A stretch of 64,000 nt of DNA from Catonia carolina (GCA_035578175.1 JAQMRL010000006.1:68826001-68890000); one strand, 5' to 3'; positions 1 through 11,680 are shown, counted from the stretch's first letter. The notes: generated from the sequence alone by a model not told the origin. Translations and numbers: made by a program.

Positions 1-239
1 AGGGTAGAAGATCGTATGACGAAAATTCAAAAACGAACTGCACGGTTACAAACTAAAAAAATTTCTGAGGGCTGTATAATAGCAACAAAATGATATCCGG
101 CAGGCGGTGTCTCTCCGGATCACTTAAAATGTTAACAAAACAGAACCCACTAGGTGAGACGGCAGCCTGACGGTAACTCCTACCCATGACCCGCAAGGCG
201 AGTCTCTAGCACTGAATGTGTTAAAAATCTATATATTGA

Positions 240-300
240 AAATATGGTCAGCCAATTTTTTAAGTGAAGCATTTTAAGAACAGAAGAGGTTGTAGAATAA
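240..300 (+). repeat. S1 SINE fragment (5' part)
   Basis: This short stretch matches the part of the S1 repeat that carries the words ATGGTCAGCCAATT and AAGAACAGAAGAGGT. Both ends of the element are missing. Bases 1-239 before it show nothing I can assign. Confidence 0.6.
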
Positions 301-1130
301 CAGTCTATGATTCATAGTGTCGTTGATCGAACGTCAAGCTTAGAAATAAATTGTTGAAGAATTTTAAATAAATAATTAAATAATCATCATAATAAATCAT
401 CAGAAAAATTAATTTCCAATTATTATATAAATATTTTAAATCAAGAATTAAATATATTAAACTAAAATTTAATAAGAAAATATTTGAAACATAAATATTT
501 ATCCCAGAAGCCAAATATTCAAATTTATTGGAAGTAGAGTTATAAAACAAAAGAAGGTATAATTTTGAATAACTAATTTAAATAAATTAACAAATAATAA
601 AAGGGAAATTAGTAGAACATCAAGATCCAATTGAATTATAAAACTGAATTTAACAATTTAAAACAAGTAGATAAAAATTTATAAGAAAATCAAGTAGAAA
701 CTATAAAACCGATTGCACCAATGGTCAAGTCTCCCATTTGATCCCGGTCAATGGAACGAGGCACATGGAACAGCAGAGACTACAAGAAATACAAATTCGC
801 AACTATTAATAATTATTATATTAAAAATAAATTCTGAGCTCAGTAGATAAATATCAATTCAACTTAATATTTTTATGTCATTACAATAATTTAATAAATA
901 TTTCGAATTGTAAATACAGTGTCATCAATAAATAAATTTTAAAAATTAAAAGATCAGAACATCGTTAATGTAATTTCAATTTTGTCAAGTTTAATTTAAT
1001 TTATTTCAACCGTTTCAATTAAAATATTATTATTTCAAGTTCAATTCATTGCGTTTTCATTTCTATAATTAAAATTCATTAATTCCATTCATTACAAGGT
1101 GAATTTGTTAAAGATACTAATCACAGTAAT
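301..1130. other. AT-rich stretch, nothing recognised
   Basis: This is very AT-rich sequence with stops in all frames. It has no splice-flanked exon, RNA gene or repeat that I can identify. It lies 3' of the visible CD36-like exons, so it could hold more of that gene's intron. Confidence 0.5.
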
Positions 1131-1400
1131 CTCCTCCCATAGTAATGAATTTTATCATTATACAGCCAGACCCTCTGGTGAATGATATGACGGTGTCATT
1201 TGCAGGGTGGAAAGTAGATGCTTTTCTACACTAGTAGAGGGCCTTTTCCACTCGGTTTGCAGGGTGAAAAGTAGATGCTTTTTTACACTAGAAAAGGGCC
1301 TTTTCCCCTCAGTTAGGAAGACATGATAAACCAACTTACTCCTCGTTTCACTTTGTAAAGCTCTAGAGATTCAAACAAGAATTTTGGCTGATAACGTAAA
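1131..1400 (+). repeat. S1 SINE, 3' two-thirds, with internal tandem duplication
   Basis: It starts near the S1 word ATGAATTTTATCATTATACAGCC and runs to the hairpin-like 3' end GGCTGATAACGTAAACAACA. A block of about 60 bp (TTTGCAGGGTG to the word CCCCTCAG) occurs twice in tandem, at about 1198-1257 and 1258-1317. Other copies have it once, so the duplication arose within this copy. Confidence 0.8.
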
Positions 1401-1454
1401 CAACATACCAAAATTGTGCAGATCAATTAACAGTACTGTAATAAAAATTAACAA

Positions 1455-2385
1455 AAAAAATCTGGTGTGAACACTCTTACAATTTTTTTTTGCCAATATA
1501 AATAATTAACAATAAACCTAACATTAGAAATAAAACATTAGAAATAAATAAAAAACTAACCTTAATAAACATAACCTAATTGTAATCATATATGAAAGAC
1601 GAAAAATGAAAATCGATCTCAGTTTACCTTAAAAATACGGAAAATCACTCTTTCAGGCTAAACTAAGATCTGTACAAAGAAATGCTTTAAATAAAAGTTG
1701 TAGATCTTTTAATTTTCTATCAATTCCATTATATACACTTTTGCCATAAAATGCATACTAAGGCCGAAATGTTAAATAAATCGATTGTTCTCACGTTTTC
1801 GTGAGATAAAACCAGAAAATTGCTAATTACTGCTAAACTAAGCGTTATACAAAAAAATGTTTGAAATAAAAATTGTAGAATTTTAAATTTTCTACAACTT
1901 TATTATATACATTTTTGCGCTAAATTGCATATTAAAGCCGCGATCTTGAAAAACCATGTTTTTACGTGAAAACAGCCTCACCAAGAATTTCAGCAAACAT
2001 GACACCTCCCCTATCTTGTAGAAAATAAAAAATTAAGTAAACCAGTCGATTTTAAAAAAATCATAGGACTAGTTTTTGAGAAAATCGCAAAAAAGTGAAA
2101 AATTACACGAATAAACTACTACTTCCGGTTGACCGATTTTGATGAAAATGTTAGGGTCGAGTCCGGTAGTGGTATGTAACTTAAGTTTCAAGTTTCAAGT
2201 TCGTACGATGTTCCGTTCTTGAGATATTCTGTACACACACACACACACACACACAGACCAATCGCTAAAAACATGTTTTTTGGGTTCAGGGGGTCTGAAA
2301 ACATATAGATCCGGTGAAAACTCGATTTTGAAAAATCGACATGAAAACAATACTTTCCTTCCTATATATTCAGAGAAAGTAAATA
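1455..2385 (-). mobile_element. H1 repeat (HINE/DINE-1-like), copy 1
   Basis: This is a near full-length H1 copy. The 3' end of the element is at the left (TCTGGTGTGAACACTC, then the reverse complement of the inner inverted repeat). The 5' end is at the right (CCTATATATTC). A short CA microsatellite is at 2232-2253. The 5' inverted repeat is damaged here (AGAGAAAGTAAA only). Confidence 0.75.
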
Positions 2386-2909
2386 TAGGTAATCCTATAA
2401 AGAAAACTAGGTACATTTTTAACAATATGTTATGATCCATTGTTTGAAACAAGCAAAAATAATGAACTTGGTACTTTTCTTATCATTATACCATTAAATA
2501 TTAAAAATATTATGTTTTTAATATTTTCAAAAAAAGTTGAAATAACTCTTGTAACTTTAAACCTACAACACATAATAAAATTTACGTTCTATAACATTTA
2601 TTACCTTCATTTTATTTTCCGTGTAAGTTTTTAACAAAACTTATTAAAATTTACTACTATAATTCTTAGATAATATTAAAATATTCTGATGCTCGTTAAA
2701 AATTGTAACTGTATTGTGTTCATTTTGTTAAGATTAACAATATTATAGTTTAAATAGGTTTTTTTCTACAATGTTTAGTTTAGCATCAATTAGTGACTTT
2801 CTGTTTTCTCTCATTAAAATCGGTAAATAAATGGGAATTTTAAAAAATTATGTTCGTAGTATGCATTTTACGATAATTATGTATATAATTACATATAGGA
2901 AATTAAAAA
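2386..2909. other. AT-rich spacer with a degraded plus-strand H1 fragment
   Basis: About 2755-2905 resembles the middle of H1 in the opposite orientation (word TTTAGTTTAGCATCAATTAGTGA). The rest is AT-rich and unassigned. Confidence 0.5.
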
Positions 2910-3695
2910 ATCTGGTGTGAAACACTCACACAACTTTCTCTTGCCAATGCAAATAATTAACAATAAACCTAACATTAGTATTAAAACATTAGAAATGAAC
3001 AAAAACTAACCTCAAAAACATAACCTTATTTTAATCATGAGTGAATGACGCAAAATGACAATCGAACTCAGTTTGGCTTAAAAATACGGAAAATCACGCT
3101 TTCACGCTAAACTAGGCTCTGTAGAGAAAAATGCTCTAAACAAAAGTTGTAGATCTTTTAATTTTCTATAAATTTAATTATATACACTTTTGTCGTAAAA
3201 TGCATACTAAGACCGAAATGTTAAAAAAATCGATTTTTCTCACGTTTTCGTGAGAAAAAAAACAGAAAATCGCAAATTACCGCTAAACTAAGCGTTATAC
3301 AAAAAAATGTTTGAAATAAAAGTTGTAGGTTTTTAAATTCTCTACAACTTTTATTATATAAGTTTTTGCGCTAAAATTTATATTAAAGCCGTAATCTTAA
3401 AAAAACAACGTTTTTACGTGAAAACAGCCTCACCGAGAATTTCAGCAAACATGGCGCCTACCCTATCTTGTAAAGAATAAAAAATTGAGTAAAATAGGCG
3501 ATTTTAAAAAAAATCGTAGGACCAGTTTTTGAGAAAATCGCAAAAAACTGAAAAATTATACGAATAAACTACTACTTCCGGTTGACCGATTTTGATGAAA
3601 ATGTTCGTGTCGCGTCCGGTAGTGGTATGTAACTTAAGTTTCAAGTTTCAAGTTCGTACGATGTTCCGTTCTTGAGATATTCTGTTCACACACAG

Positions 3696-3726
<31 letters not shown>

Positions 3727-3886
3727 CACACACGGACACACACACACACAGACCAATCGCTAAAAACATGTTTTTTGGGTTCAGGGGGTCTGAAAACGTA
3801 TAGATCCGGTGAAAACTCGATTTCGAAAAATCGACATGAAAACAATACTTTCCTTCCTATATATTCATATAGGCAAGAGAAAGTAA
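2910..3886 (-). mobile_element. H1 repeat, copy 2 (full length)
   Basis: A complete H1 copy. The left end has TCTGGTGTGAAACACTCACAC, a hairpin of GTGTGA and TCACAC around AACAC, followed by ACTTTCTCTTGCC. The right end has GGCAAGAGAAAGTAAAA preceded by TATATTCATATA. A CA-rich microsatellite of about 65 bp sits at 3687-3752. Part of it reads in frame as a Cys-Val-rich peptide, which is not a gene. Confidence 0.85.
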
Positions 3887-4095
3887 AAAACTACAACCTT
3901 ATTTCAAGCATGTTTTTTGTACAGAGTTTAACGTCAATTAGTGATTTTAATTTAGCGTCATTCACTGATGATTAAAATTAGGTTATGTTTTTAAGTTTAA
4001 ATTGGTTACTTACGATTAAAAATATAGGTTACATTTTACATTATTTACCGTGGCAAGAGAAAGTCGGCTGAGAGTATCATATCAATTTTTTTCTG
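3887..4095 (+). mobile_element. H1 repeat, 3' part
   Basis: Directly abutting the previous copy is the 3' portion of an H1 in the opposite orientation. It contains TTAGTGATTTTAATTTAGCG and ends GGCAAGAGAAAGTCGGCTGAGAG. The pair is head to head at the GGCAAGAGAAAGTA terminus. Confidence 0.6.
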
Positions 4096-4280
4096 TTACA
4101 AATTTGCGGGAAGAATAAAAATGTTTTTTTTCCAAGTTTTGGAGATCAAGTGGAAATACTTGAACAATCCACCTCCTTGTTATGGGCAGAAAATACGAGT
4201 ATTTACAAACCCAGAATTTTTTAAAAATATTTTATGATATATTTTCATTAGGTTAACGTAACGGTAAAAGTTACTGATAT

Positions 4281-4432
4281 AAAATGCGGTCCTGGGTTCG
4301 AATCCCACTCAGGCACAGCATACTTTCATACGTTACAAAAAATAATTTCATCCTCCATTGTAAACAGTTACACCCCCAACGTCGTCGCTAATGACCGTTG
4401 TAGTTGATGTGACGTTAAATAAAAGAAATTTT
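4281..4432 (+). repeat. tRNA-derived SINE T1
   Basis: It contains the Pol III B box GGTTCGAATCCCACTCAGGCAC, followed by a body ending CGACGTTAAAT. The same sequence recurs at 16360-16547 and, inverted, at 54640-54835. The A-box half is damaged in this copy. To the left, about 4140-4190 has an inverted 5' stub of S1 (TGCCCATAACA). Confidence 0.7.
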
Positions 4433-4472
4433 TAAAAAAATGTGAATGAATTTAAATTACAAAGGTACAAAC

Positions 4473-4626
4473 CAGAAGAAAAGCGTTTGGTTGAACAATT
4501 ATTTCATTTCCAGTTAATGTTTGTTGGCAAGTTTCTGTAGATTTCCAATACCATGTCGATTTTTGACTGTATGATACAGTATCACTCTCTTCGTCATCTA
4601 CAAGTTCTAATTTCTGTTTGTAAGCC
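4473..4626 (-). CDS. CD36/SNMP-like receptor, coding exon 3
   Basis: 154 nt; the first G completes the split Met codon of exon 2, then 51 codons follow. The acceptor is TTTCAG/GGCTT at 4628-4626. The donor is CTG/GTTTGT at 4473-4472, a weaker GT donor that gives a phase 0 end. The peptide carries YKQKLELVDDEE, DTVSYSQKSTW and LTGNEIIVQPN. These line up with the SNMP/CD36 ectodomain pattern EWKEKxDxxDxEEDDTVxYxxKxTWxF...LTGxExIxxPN. This stretch is part of the extracellular or luminal loop. The family call rests on motif order and exact splice phase. The split at this position and the next exon were not confirmed because nothing further was found to the left. Confidence 0.88.
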
Positions 4627-4689
4627 CTGAAATTTACAAAATAGTTTTTCAATTATTGCATTATTATAAGAAATACATATTTATTATAA

Positions 4690-5083
4690 CTGCCCATAAC
4701 AGACATGTGGAGTGTTCAATTATTTGTACTTAATGTCTTAGTTCCAAGGCTACAAAAAATAGTTCTCTTATAACATGGTCAGTCACTTAAATGACTGAAT
4801 CATTTAACAACAGAAGAGATAGAGGTGTAAAAGACAATAGTCAGAGTTATTTCCTCTGAAAGTAATGATTTTCATTATACTGTCAAACCCAGTAGTGAAT
4901 TAATTGAAGGTGTCATTCATAGGGTGGAAAATGTGTGCTTTTCAGAAGGCCTGGCATCCTGATAACCATACTTTTTGACTCAGTGAGGAAAACATGGTAA
5001 ACTACTTCACTCCTCGTTTTACTTAGTAAAACTTTGAGAGGTTCAAACCAGCCTTTCGGCTGATGACTTTAATAACAATAGCA
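4690..5083 (+). repeat. S1 SINE, near full length
   Basis: It starts CTGCCCATAACAGACATG and ends CTTTCGGCTGATGACTTTAATAACAA. It lies between coding exons 3 and 2 of the CD36-like gene, antisense to it. Confidence 0.85.
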
Positions 5084-5560
5084 TTTAATATAAGCAGTAC
5101 TAGAGATTTTATTTGAAAACCTAAATACATAACGATTATCAGAACAGCACCACGACACTTGAAGGCAGAATACAGAAAAGTTGGAAAAGTTTATAGCTTC
5201 GAATTCTTTGATGAGATAATACCAGAGAAAGGAAGTAAATAAGACCAAATGAGGAAAGTTGACCGATACTCTCAGAAGAATTCTCCAACTACACAAGAAG
5301 AAATCTCGTTCGTGACAAGATAAGATCAGAAATTACAATACCGTGATAAAACCAGCGTGTCTGTATGCGACTGAATATTTCATACTGATCGAAATTTTAG
5401 GTCTGAGAGAAGCAAAGAAATTTTTTGAGAAAGATCCCCGAACGATAATGGATTTGAAGACTGTAGACGGACAGATCAAGAATTGGATACCAGATTCTCT
5501 AGAGTTTTTGATAATATTTAGTTCTTTCTTCAGCAGAACAGAATTCCAGATTCTCTAGAA
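5084..5560 (+). mobile_element. Degraded LINE fragment (reverse transcriptase C-terminal part)
   Basis: A broken frame reads RNYNTVIKPACLYATE (around 5334-5380), a motif typical of the region downstream of the RT domain in insect RTE/Lian-like LINEs. Upstream frames carry several stops. The word TTCTCTAGA...ATTC is duplicated at about 5490-5510 and 5550-5570. It shares family features with 18495-18885. Confidence 0.6.
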
Positions 5561-5690
5561 TTCCCGATAATAATTTAATTCTTTCTTCAGTGGCACAGTA
5601 CACCAGATCCCCTTACATGGTAAAAATCTCCAAGCTCTAAAAATAAAATAATTTTAGTAAAAATAAATAAAAAATAAATATTTTACTTAC

Positions 5691-5845
5691 ATTAAACAGT
5701 AAGGTCCAATTTCATCAACGACAGGTATCGCTCCTCGTTGTACTTCTTTTGAATTCGTTACATTAAATAAATATAATTTTGTAACCAACGGTGGAAGATT
5801 CGTCCAAAGTTTTCTTGTATCCGTTCCTTCTAACAGGGCTAACTT
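5691..5845 (-). CDS. CD36/SNMP-like receptor, coding exon 2
   Basis: 155 nt, 51 codons plus two bases (AT). The acceptor is TTTCAG/AAGTT at 5847-5845 and the donor is AAT/GTAAGT at 5691-5690. The peptide starts KLALLEGTDTRKLW, continues PPLVTKLYLFNVTNSKEV, and ends PVVDEIGPYC. The LYLFNVTN word holds an N-glycosylation sequon (about residue 73 of the protein). EIGPY is the hallmark turn of the CD36 fold. In most relatives the residue after GPY is aromatic or Val followed by an acidic stretch; here it is Cys, an oddity. Phase 0 in and phase 2 out match the flanking exons. Confidence 0.92.
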
Positions 5846-5974
5846 CTGAAATAAATTTAAGAAATTAAATTAGTGTACTTTTTTCGGTATTAATTAAGTA
5901 TAATAAATAGTTATAAATAAATAGTTACGGTAATAAATACACGAATAAATAGTTATAAAGTAAATTATCTGTTC

Positions 5975-6215
5975 ATAAAAACAGGTGGAGTGTTAAATTA
6001 TTTCTACGTAATCTGTTAGTTTTAGGGCTACAAAAAAGAGTTCTATTTCTTATCATATGGTCGACCAATTATATGAATGAAGCATTTGAGAATAGAAGAG
6101 GTAGAGGTGTAAAAGACACTAGTTAGAGTTATCTCCTGGGAGAGTTATGAATTTCATTTTCATACAGACAGGTCCTGTGGTGAATGAAGTGATGGTGCCA
6201 TTTGCAGGTTAGAAA
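5975..6215 (+). repeat. S1 SINE, 5' half
   Basis: It runs from ACAGGTGGAGTGTTAAATT through GTCCTGTGGTGAATGAAGTGATGG and stops abruptly around 6215. The 3' hairpin end is missing. Confidence 0.7.
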
Positions 6216-6960
6216 GTACGGGTAGACGTTTTTAAGAGAGCGGGGTATATTTGCGTTGGTGTTGCCTTTCCACTTGTCCATCAGGAGTTTGTGTCTCTTC
6301 AAAAGCTTACTGATTTCCAGGAATGTTTCATAAAGCGAAATTATAATTCTATTTCATATTTCTATAGCCGGAAATTTTTATATGCAAGTTATATGGCAAT
6401 GGTTTGGGACCCAAAGCATTATTATTCCAATAACCGAAATATTTTCTTTAACCCTTTTTAGGTCTTTGGTAAGTATACCTACCACTGGCAATAAGGTCGA
6501 TTTTTTTAAATATAAGCTATGTAGTTGAACTTTATCAGCATTTTTATGGCTTTATAGCTGTTCTCTGGTAACTAGGCTATCCACATTTTGAAATTAGTGC
6601 GCAACAACCATTTTCTTCATTAGTTACACAAATTTGGTAAGGATTCATGCCAGCGTACGCAACCACGTTGTTTTATTGTTACTTATGAACAGCGCTTAGA
6701 AAATTCTAGTTTTTACGGGAAAGCGAGCATTCATGCTAATATAAAGTTGAGATAAGTTTTCTCACACATTTTTCTGTTATATAGTACTACAAGTTGTTTT
6801 AATAAGAATTCTTACCACTAAATATTATGTGATTCCCATTTCAATAAACGTTCATTGGTAAGTATACTTAATAGGGCTTAACATAAAAAAAGAAATATCT
6901 TACTGTTCTGGCACTAGAAAAACACTATTCAAGTCCCAACAAAACAAAATTTAACATTTT
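6216..6960. other. No gene seen
   Basis: Intron sequence of moderate complexity. No motif, RNA or repeat boundary that I can support. Confidence 0.4.
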
Positions 6961-6965
6961 ACAAC

Positions 6966-7190
6966 ATGTATATTTTCCCCCTTAGACACATTATGAGAAA
7001 TAACAACAGATATAAAATATTGCAGCTCATAATTCAAGGAAATATATGTGGCAGAAGAGGTCCTGGAAGAAGGAGAATATCGTGGATCCAGAACCTAAAG
7101 ACTTGGTTCTCCGTGAATATAGCTCAATTGTTCAGGGCAGCAGTCAACAGAGTCATCATAGCCAGAATGGTTGCCAACTTCCGGAACGGA
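6966..7190 (+). mobile_element. LINE C-terminal fragment (family L-A)
   Basis: The frame reads LQLIIQGNICGRRGPGRRR, then ISWIQNLKTWF and LFRAAVNRVIIARMVANFRNG. This is the conserved C-terminus of the LINE family found also at 7981-8644, 54980-55462 and 62750-63730, where the words are GRRRISWLRNLREWF and LFRAAASKVTIAIM. This copy is the only plus-strand one. Confidence 0.8.
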
Positions 7191-7968
7191 TAGGAACCAC
7201 AAGAATAAGAAGATTGATTATAATGGTTTCCTTTTTTCTCTGGTTCTTTTGTTATTTAATTTAATTTTTTGAGTAACTTAAATTCGATCCAGGCTTTTCA
7301 ATCAAAATTCTCAATATTTGCTTTTGGCGCTCTTTTTTATATAAGCAATAAAACCTTCCACAATGATTTCAAAAATTTCTACAGTAAAGGAACTAACCAC
7401 GAACTTTTATTGTAAATTATACGAACGACTTAATGTTCATCCAAACCAACTAGCCAGTAACCTAGCTACAAATAACTTCTAAATTTTGCGACGTCTAAAG
7501 CGAAATTGGAGTAGAGACCTCTTAACCTGAAAAATGGACAACACAATGAGAATAAACTGCTGTAGTTCTAAACGGAGAATGTACCACTGGGTACCTCTTC
7601 TCCTGAAAGTAAAATTCCCCAACGCCCATTAAATATCATAATTATACGGAAATTGTCCAGCTCAATGTACAGTACCGTAATAAAAATTAAAGACCAAAAA
7701 TATTTTTTTATTTTTGTACAATTTTTTTGTTTTTAATTTTAGAATGTTCAATTAATTATTTTTCACATTTACCAAATTATTGTTATTTTTATGTAATATA
7801 TTGTTTTTTTTTTGTAATCGTGGTTTGTAAAGTAATTATTATGTAGATGTAGTAGCTAATAACTTATTTCTGGTAATTAAAAATTATATAAAATTATTTT
7901 CAAATTATTCTGTCATATAATAATTTTTTATCTGCTGTTTTTTATTAATTGAAATTCTAAGTGTTTAA
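7191..7968. other. No gene seen
   Basis: AT-rich intron DNA. A possible jockey-like 3' remnant around 7440-7640 is too degraded to call. Confidence 0.35.
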
Positions 7969-7980
7969 TGCTTAAAACAC

Positions 7981-8644
7981 TTCTTCTTCTTAAAGTTCTA
8001 TCTCCTATCGGAGGTTGGATATCATAATGGCTATGGTCACTTTGCTGGCTGCCGCTCTGAATAATTGCAATGAACTACAGTTGAACCATTCTCTAAGATT
8101 CCGCAGCCAGGAGATGCGTCCTCTTCCTACGCCTCTTCTTCCTCGGATCCTTCCCTGCATAATAATTCTCAGCAACTCATATTTTTCTCCTCTGGTTATG
8201 TGACCCAAATATTCTAGTTTTCCTGCTTTTATACCTTTCATAACTTCTAACTCCTTATTTAAACGTCGGAGCACCTCAATATTGGTAACCTTTTGGACCC
8301 ACTGAATTTTCAATATTCTCCTGTAACACCACATTTCGAACGCTTCTATCTTCTTTATGTGTTGTTTCTTCAATGTCCAAGCTTCCATCCCATATAGTAC
8401 GATAGAAAATACATAACATCTTAGAGCCCTCAATCTGAGAGGTAACTGAAGGTCTTTGTTTGTTAACATTGTCTTCAATTTTATGAATGCTTGCCTTGCA
8501 GTTGCAATTCGTACTTTAATTTCTTTACTTTGGTCATTCTTGCCATCAACCCAGGTTCCCAGATATTTGTATGTCTCTACTTTTTCTATTTGGGTTTGCT
8601 CTATTGTTAATGTTTCATTTCCATGTTAAACACAGTACTCACAG
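7981..8644 (-). mobile_element. 5'-truncated L-A LINE with target duplication
   Basis: An almost intact reading frame of about 210 codons covers the region after the RT domain: VETYKYLGTWVDGKN, YGMEAWTLKKQHIKKIEAFEMW and the C-terminal GRGRISWLRNLREWF. It ends in a short GAA-type tail next to 7981. The 12-bp duplication TGCTTAAAACAC flanks it at 7969-7980 and 8645-8656, proving target-primed retrotransposition. The open frame suggests a fairly young insertion. Confidence 0.9.
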
Positions 8645-8656
8645 TGCTTAAAACAC

Positions 8657-9130
8657 AGTACTCGATTAATATCTATCCCAAACATTTTGAAATTGTCTTA
8701 CATAATGTATTTATCATTTTTCCTATAACATAATCTACTATTTTATTATATTATTTTAGCTTCATTATAAAATGCATGTTATTTTACGTGACAATAAAGT
8801 TTATTTATTTATTTATAACTTTTTGGTATTTAATCATATCAGAAAACTTTTAAAATAGGTTTCCTGTAGCGTTACAAAATTATACAAAAGAAAATGTATT
8901 ACTACAAAAAACTATCGTCTTATTTCTGCGAAATCTATTTGAAAGTAATATCAATAGCATACAAGAAACAAATATATATTATAAAATACGGTCGTGGACA
9001 AAATTAACGCATTACTTGAAAAGATTTTAAATGGTTTGACAGTATGTTAATGAAGTAGATATTTACCGTATGATCTGGCCAGATAACAGCCCACACTTAC
9101 ATCATTATTGAGCACGTTTTGGTTATCTAT
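8657..9130. other. LINE 3' tail remnant and unassigned DNA
   Basis: Around 8795-8820 AATAAAGTTTATTTATTTATTTA resembles a LINE 3' tail in the plus orientation. The rest is unassigned. Confidence 0.4.
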
Positions 9131-9840
9131 ACTTATATAATAAAGAAGAAGCGTCTGTTTGTTTGTGTGAGGTAATCTCAGAAACTACTGAACTGATTTT
9201 AAAAAATCTTTCATTGTTGCATAGCTTAGAGCTTCCTGATCAATATAGGCTATTTTGCAACTTTGAGTAACGTTAATTAAGTGAGTTAAGCAACTTAAAC
9301 TGTGACGTCGTCGCATGTTTTAGTAGTTTATCGGATGCATAGCACTTTTATTTTTTCTAAGTCCTCTGAATGGTGTATTTTTTGGGCTAGAAACACGATT
9401 CAACGTTTCTATTTCATAGAAAAACGTGAAGAATAACATTCGATTCCAAAAACACTAAACATTCGGAAATTTGAAAATGTTTCTTTTTGTACTGTATTTC
9501 ATAAATTTGTTTTCAATTGACAGGTAGCTAATGAGTCATATATTTCCAATTATTCTGCGTACCGCACCCACTTATAACTGTCTCTCTCAGCCATATATCA
9601 ACTGTCTCTTTCTTTTCAATCGGTATTCTTTTATGCCAGTGCATTCTATTCAATTCTGTTCAAATCACAGGGACAAACATTTAAAACGGTGGGCATCAAT
9701 TTGAGGCAAGAATGCTTTCTTCACTCGTGGACAACTTTATGTCGGACTTTCTAGAGCTGAAAGTGCAGAAAAACAATTTATTTTTCTGCCACAAGGCAAC
9801 AAAACCACAAATATTGTATATAAAGAGGTTTTAAAATAAT
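9131..9840 (+). mobile_element. Helitron remnant with helicase C-terminus
   Basis: From about 9660 the frame reads LFKSQGQTFKTVGINLRQEC; after a one-base shift near 9718 it continues FTRGQLYVGLSRAESAEKQF and ends NIVYKEVLK* at about 9838. This is the motif VI end of the Pif1-like helicase of Helitron RepHel proteins (KSQGQT...HGQLYVALSR...NVVYKEVL). The upstream 9135-9330 word CTGTTTGTTTGTG with AACTACTGAACTGATTTT is a motif common in insect Helitron-associated repeats. The element is a relic; the ends are uncertain. Confidence 0.75.
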
Positions 9841-10180
9841 TTAATGAGGCCTACATTAGCTGCTGTGAAACGAAGCGAGAGGGGGTTGCCAATGCTTAAT
9901 TAAAGAGATTGTCAACGTAATGAAGTGAATCTTCAACAGCTGTGTCATTTGGCGAAAGAATAATGGGAGAAAATCGACTAGAAATTCAAAACTTGATTCA
10001 ATGAAGATGAGCGGATGCTAGTTGTAATTAAGGCAAGAGGGGGCTGTACTTGTTACACGATTACTAATTTATTATAAATCACATTGTAATCACTCACTTT
10101 CAATTTTCTCCATTTTTATGAACTAAATATAAAGTACTCTCGTTCTATACTGTAAGTAAACCTTCCATTATTGTTTAATA

Positions 10181-11181
10181 CAGGATGATTCACGAAGATA
10201 TACAGAAACTTTCGGAGCTTATTGTACATGTAAAAATAATGAAAAAAGTTTATATTAACATGGGTCCAGAATACATCGTTAGCGAGTTACGGCTAGCGAA
10301 AGATTTTGCCAGGATTTCAGCTCACCAGGTGAAATGAGGTCTTCCTGAAATTCTGGTAAGGTAGATTAAGGGGCGAATTTAATCGTTTCTTATGGTTTTT
10401 GACCTGATAAATTTAATAAAATAGGTCCCAGAACTGTAAGTTAACTAGTTTTTGAGAAAACCAGTGTCAAATCCAAAAAATGGAGTGCAAACACAATTTT
10501 TCATCTTTGGGCAACAATAACATTGTTATTTCACCAAGAAACAGATAAAAATGTTGGATAAAACTTGTAGAAAATTTTATTCTGAACAAAACGGTGTAAA
10601 TAAAGTACACAGAAAGAACAGATATTTGATTAAATGACCTTTAATTCATAACAGTACAAAGTAAAATTAACCGGAAAAACATTAATCTAAACCTATTCAA
10701 CCAATTGCAGTAAATTTTCAAAAGTGTCTCCGCCGATTTCAATGGATTTTTCTGCTCGTTTAAATACAGCTCTTGTTGCTCTCCGTAGTTCAACAGGTAA
10801 AGGCTTTCCTTTAATGGTGTAAAAGCTTCATTAATACGTCTAAGTATTAATGTTATTTTAATAAATGATTTTTCACTCCATTTTTTGCATTTGACACTGG
10901 TTTTCTCAAAAACTAGTAAACTTATAGTTCTGGAACCTGTTTTATTAAATTTATCAGATCAAAAACCATAAGAAATGATTGTATTCGCTCCTTAATCTAC
11001 CTTACCAGAATTTCAGGAAGACCTCATTTCACCTAATGAGCTGAAATCCGGGCGAAATCTTTCGCTAGCCGTAACTCGCTAACGATGCATTTTCGGACCT
11101 ATGTTTATGTAAATTTTTTTCATTATTTTTACATGTACAATGAGCTCCCAAAGTTTCTGCATATCTTCGTGAATCACCCTA
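10181..11181. mobile_element. 1.0-kb DNA transposon relic with about 330-bp inverted repeats
   Basis: The left arm starts CAGGATGATTCACGAAGATAT at 10181 and the right arm ends ATATCTTCGTGAATCACCCT at 11180. The arms stay complementary for about 330 bp, including CGCTAGCCGTAACTCGCTAACG and TGACACTGGTTTTCTCAAAAA. The centre carries a transposase C-terminus (10693-10817). The termini share the GGGTGATTCA core with the elements at 37499-41494 and 32641. TA lies just outside the left end. Confidence 0.85.
10693..10817 (-). pseudogene. Transposase C-terminal remnant
   Basis: The minus strand reads TIKGKPLPVELRRATRAVFK, then RAEKSIEIGGDTFENLLQL and a stop. This resembles the C-termini of Tc1/mariner-type (IS630) transposases, where a CI-x-x-xGGxxFExLL ending is common. 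Nothing catalytic remains, so the element could only move in trans. Confidence 0.6.
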
Positions 11182-11339
11182 TATAACTTAGTGTTTTAAA
11201 GTTAATTTATCTTCATTTTTCATTAAATTACCATAAATTTAATTTACGACTCCAATTTTTTGTAATTTAAGCTAACTTTTTTAAAAGGTAATTTATATTA
11301 CCTTTTCATTAAATTACCATAAATTAAATTTACAACTCT

Positions 11340-11680
11340 AATTATTTTTTACAGCTCCTGCCTTTGACCAATATGGAGCTAGGCCAGTCAGTTTTACTGC
11401 TTTGGGCAACCATCCGTATTAGCAAAAAATCAGCGTTTCCAATCAAAGCTTTTACGGAGGATAATTAACGCTCCCTATTATGTAACCAATAAAACGCTAC
11501 ACTCAGACCTAAACGTACCCTACATAAATGACGTTTTCTTAAAACTCTATAAAAAACTTAGGAAGAAACTTGTGAACCACCATAACCCGTTGATCTCAAA
11601 TCTGGGTACGCAGACTCTCCCAAACAATTCAACAAGACGTCTGAAACGTCGATGGAACCGGGACCTCATCAATTAACATA
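11340..11680 (+). mobile_element. Jockey-type LINE 3' fragment
   Basis: After some broken frames the sequence reads INAPYYVTNKTLHSDLNVPY, then LVNHHNPLISNLGTQTLPNN and RRLKRRWNRDLIN*. The same C-terminus, with ATLHKDLQMPYV and RRLKRLWPRDLL, is found at 26939-27931. Confidence 0.8.

Noticed and set aside
1..4440. Further exons of the CD36-like gene
   Set aside because: I looked for the next conserved blocks on the minus strand and found none that I could support; the region is mostly H1 and S1.
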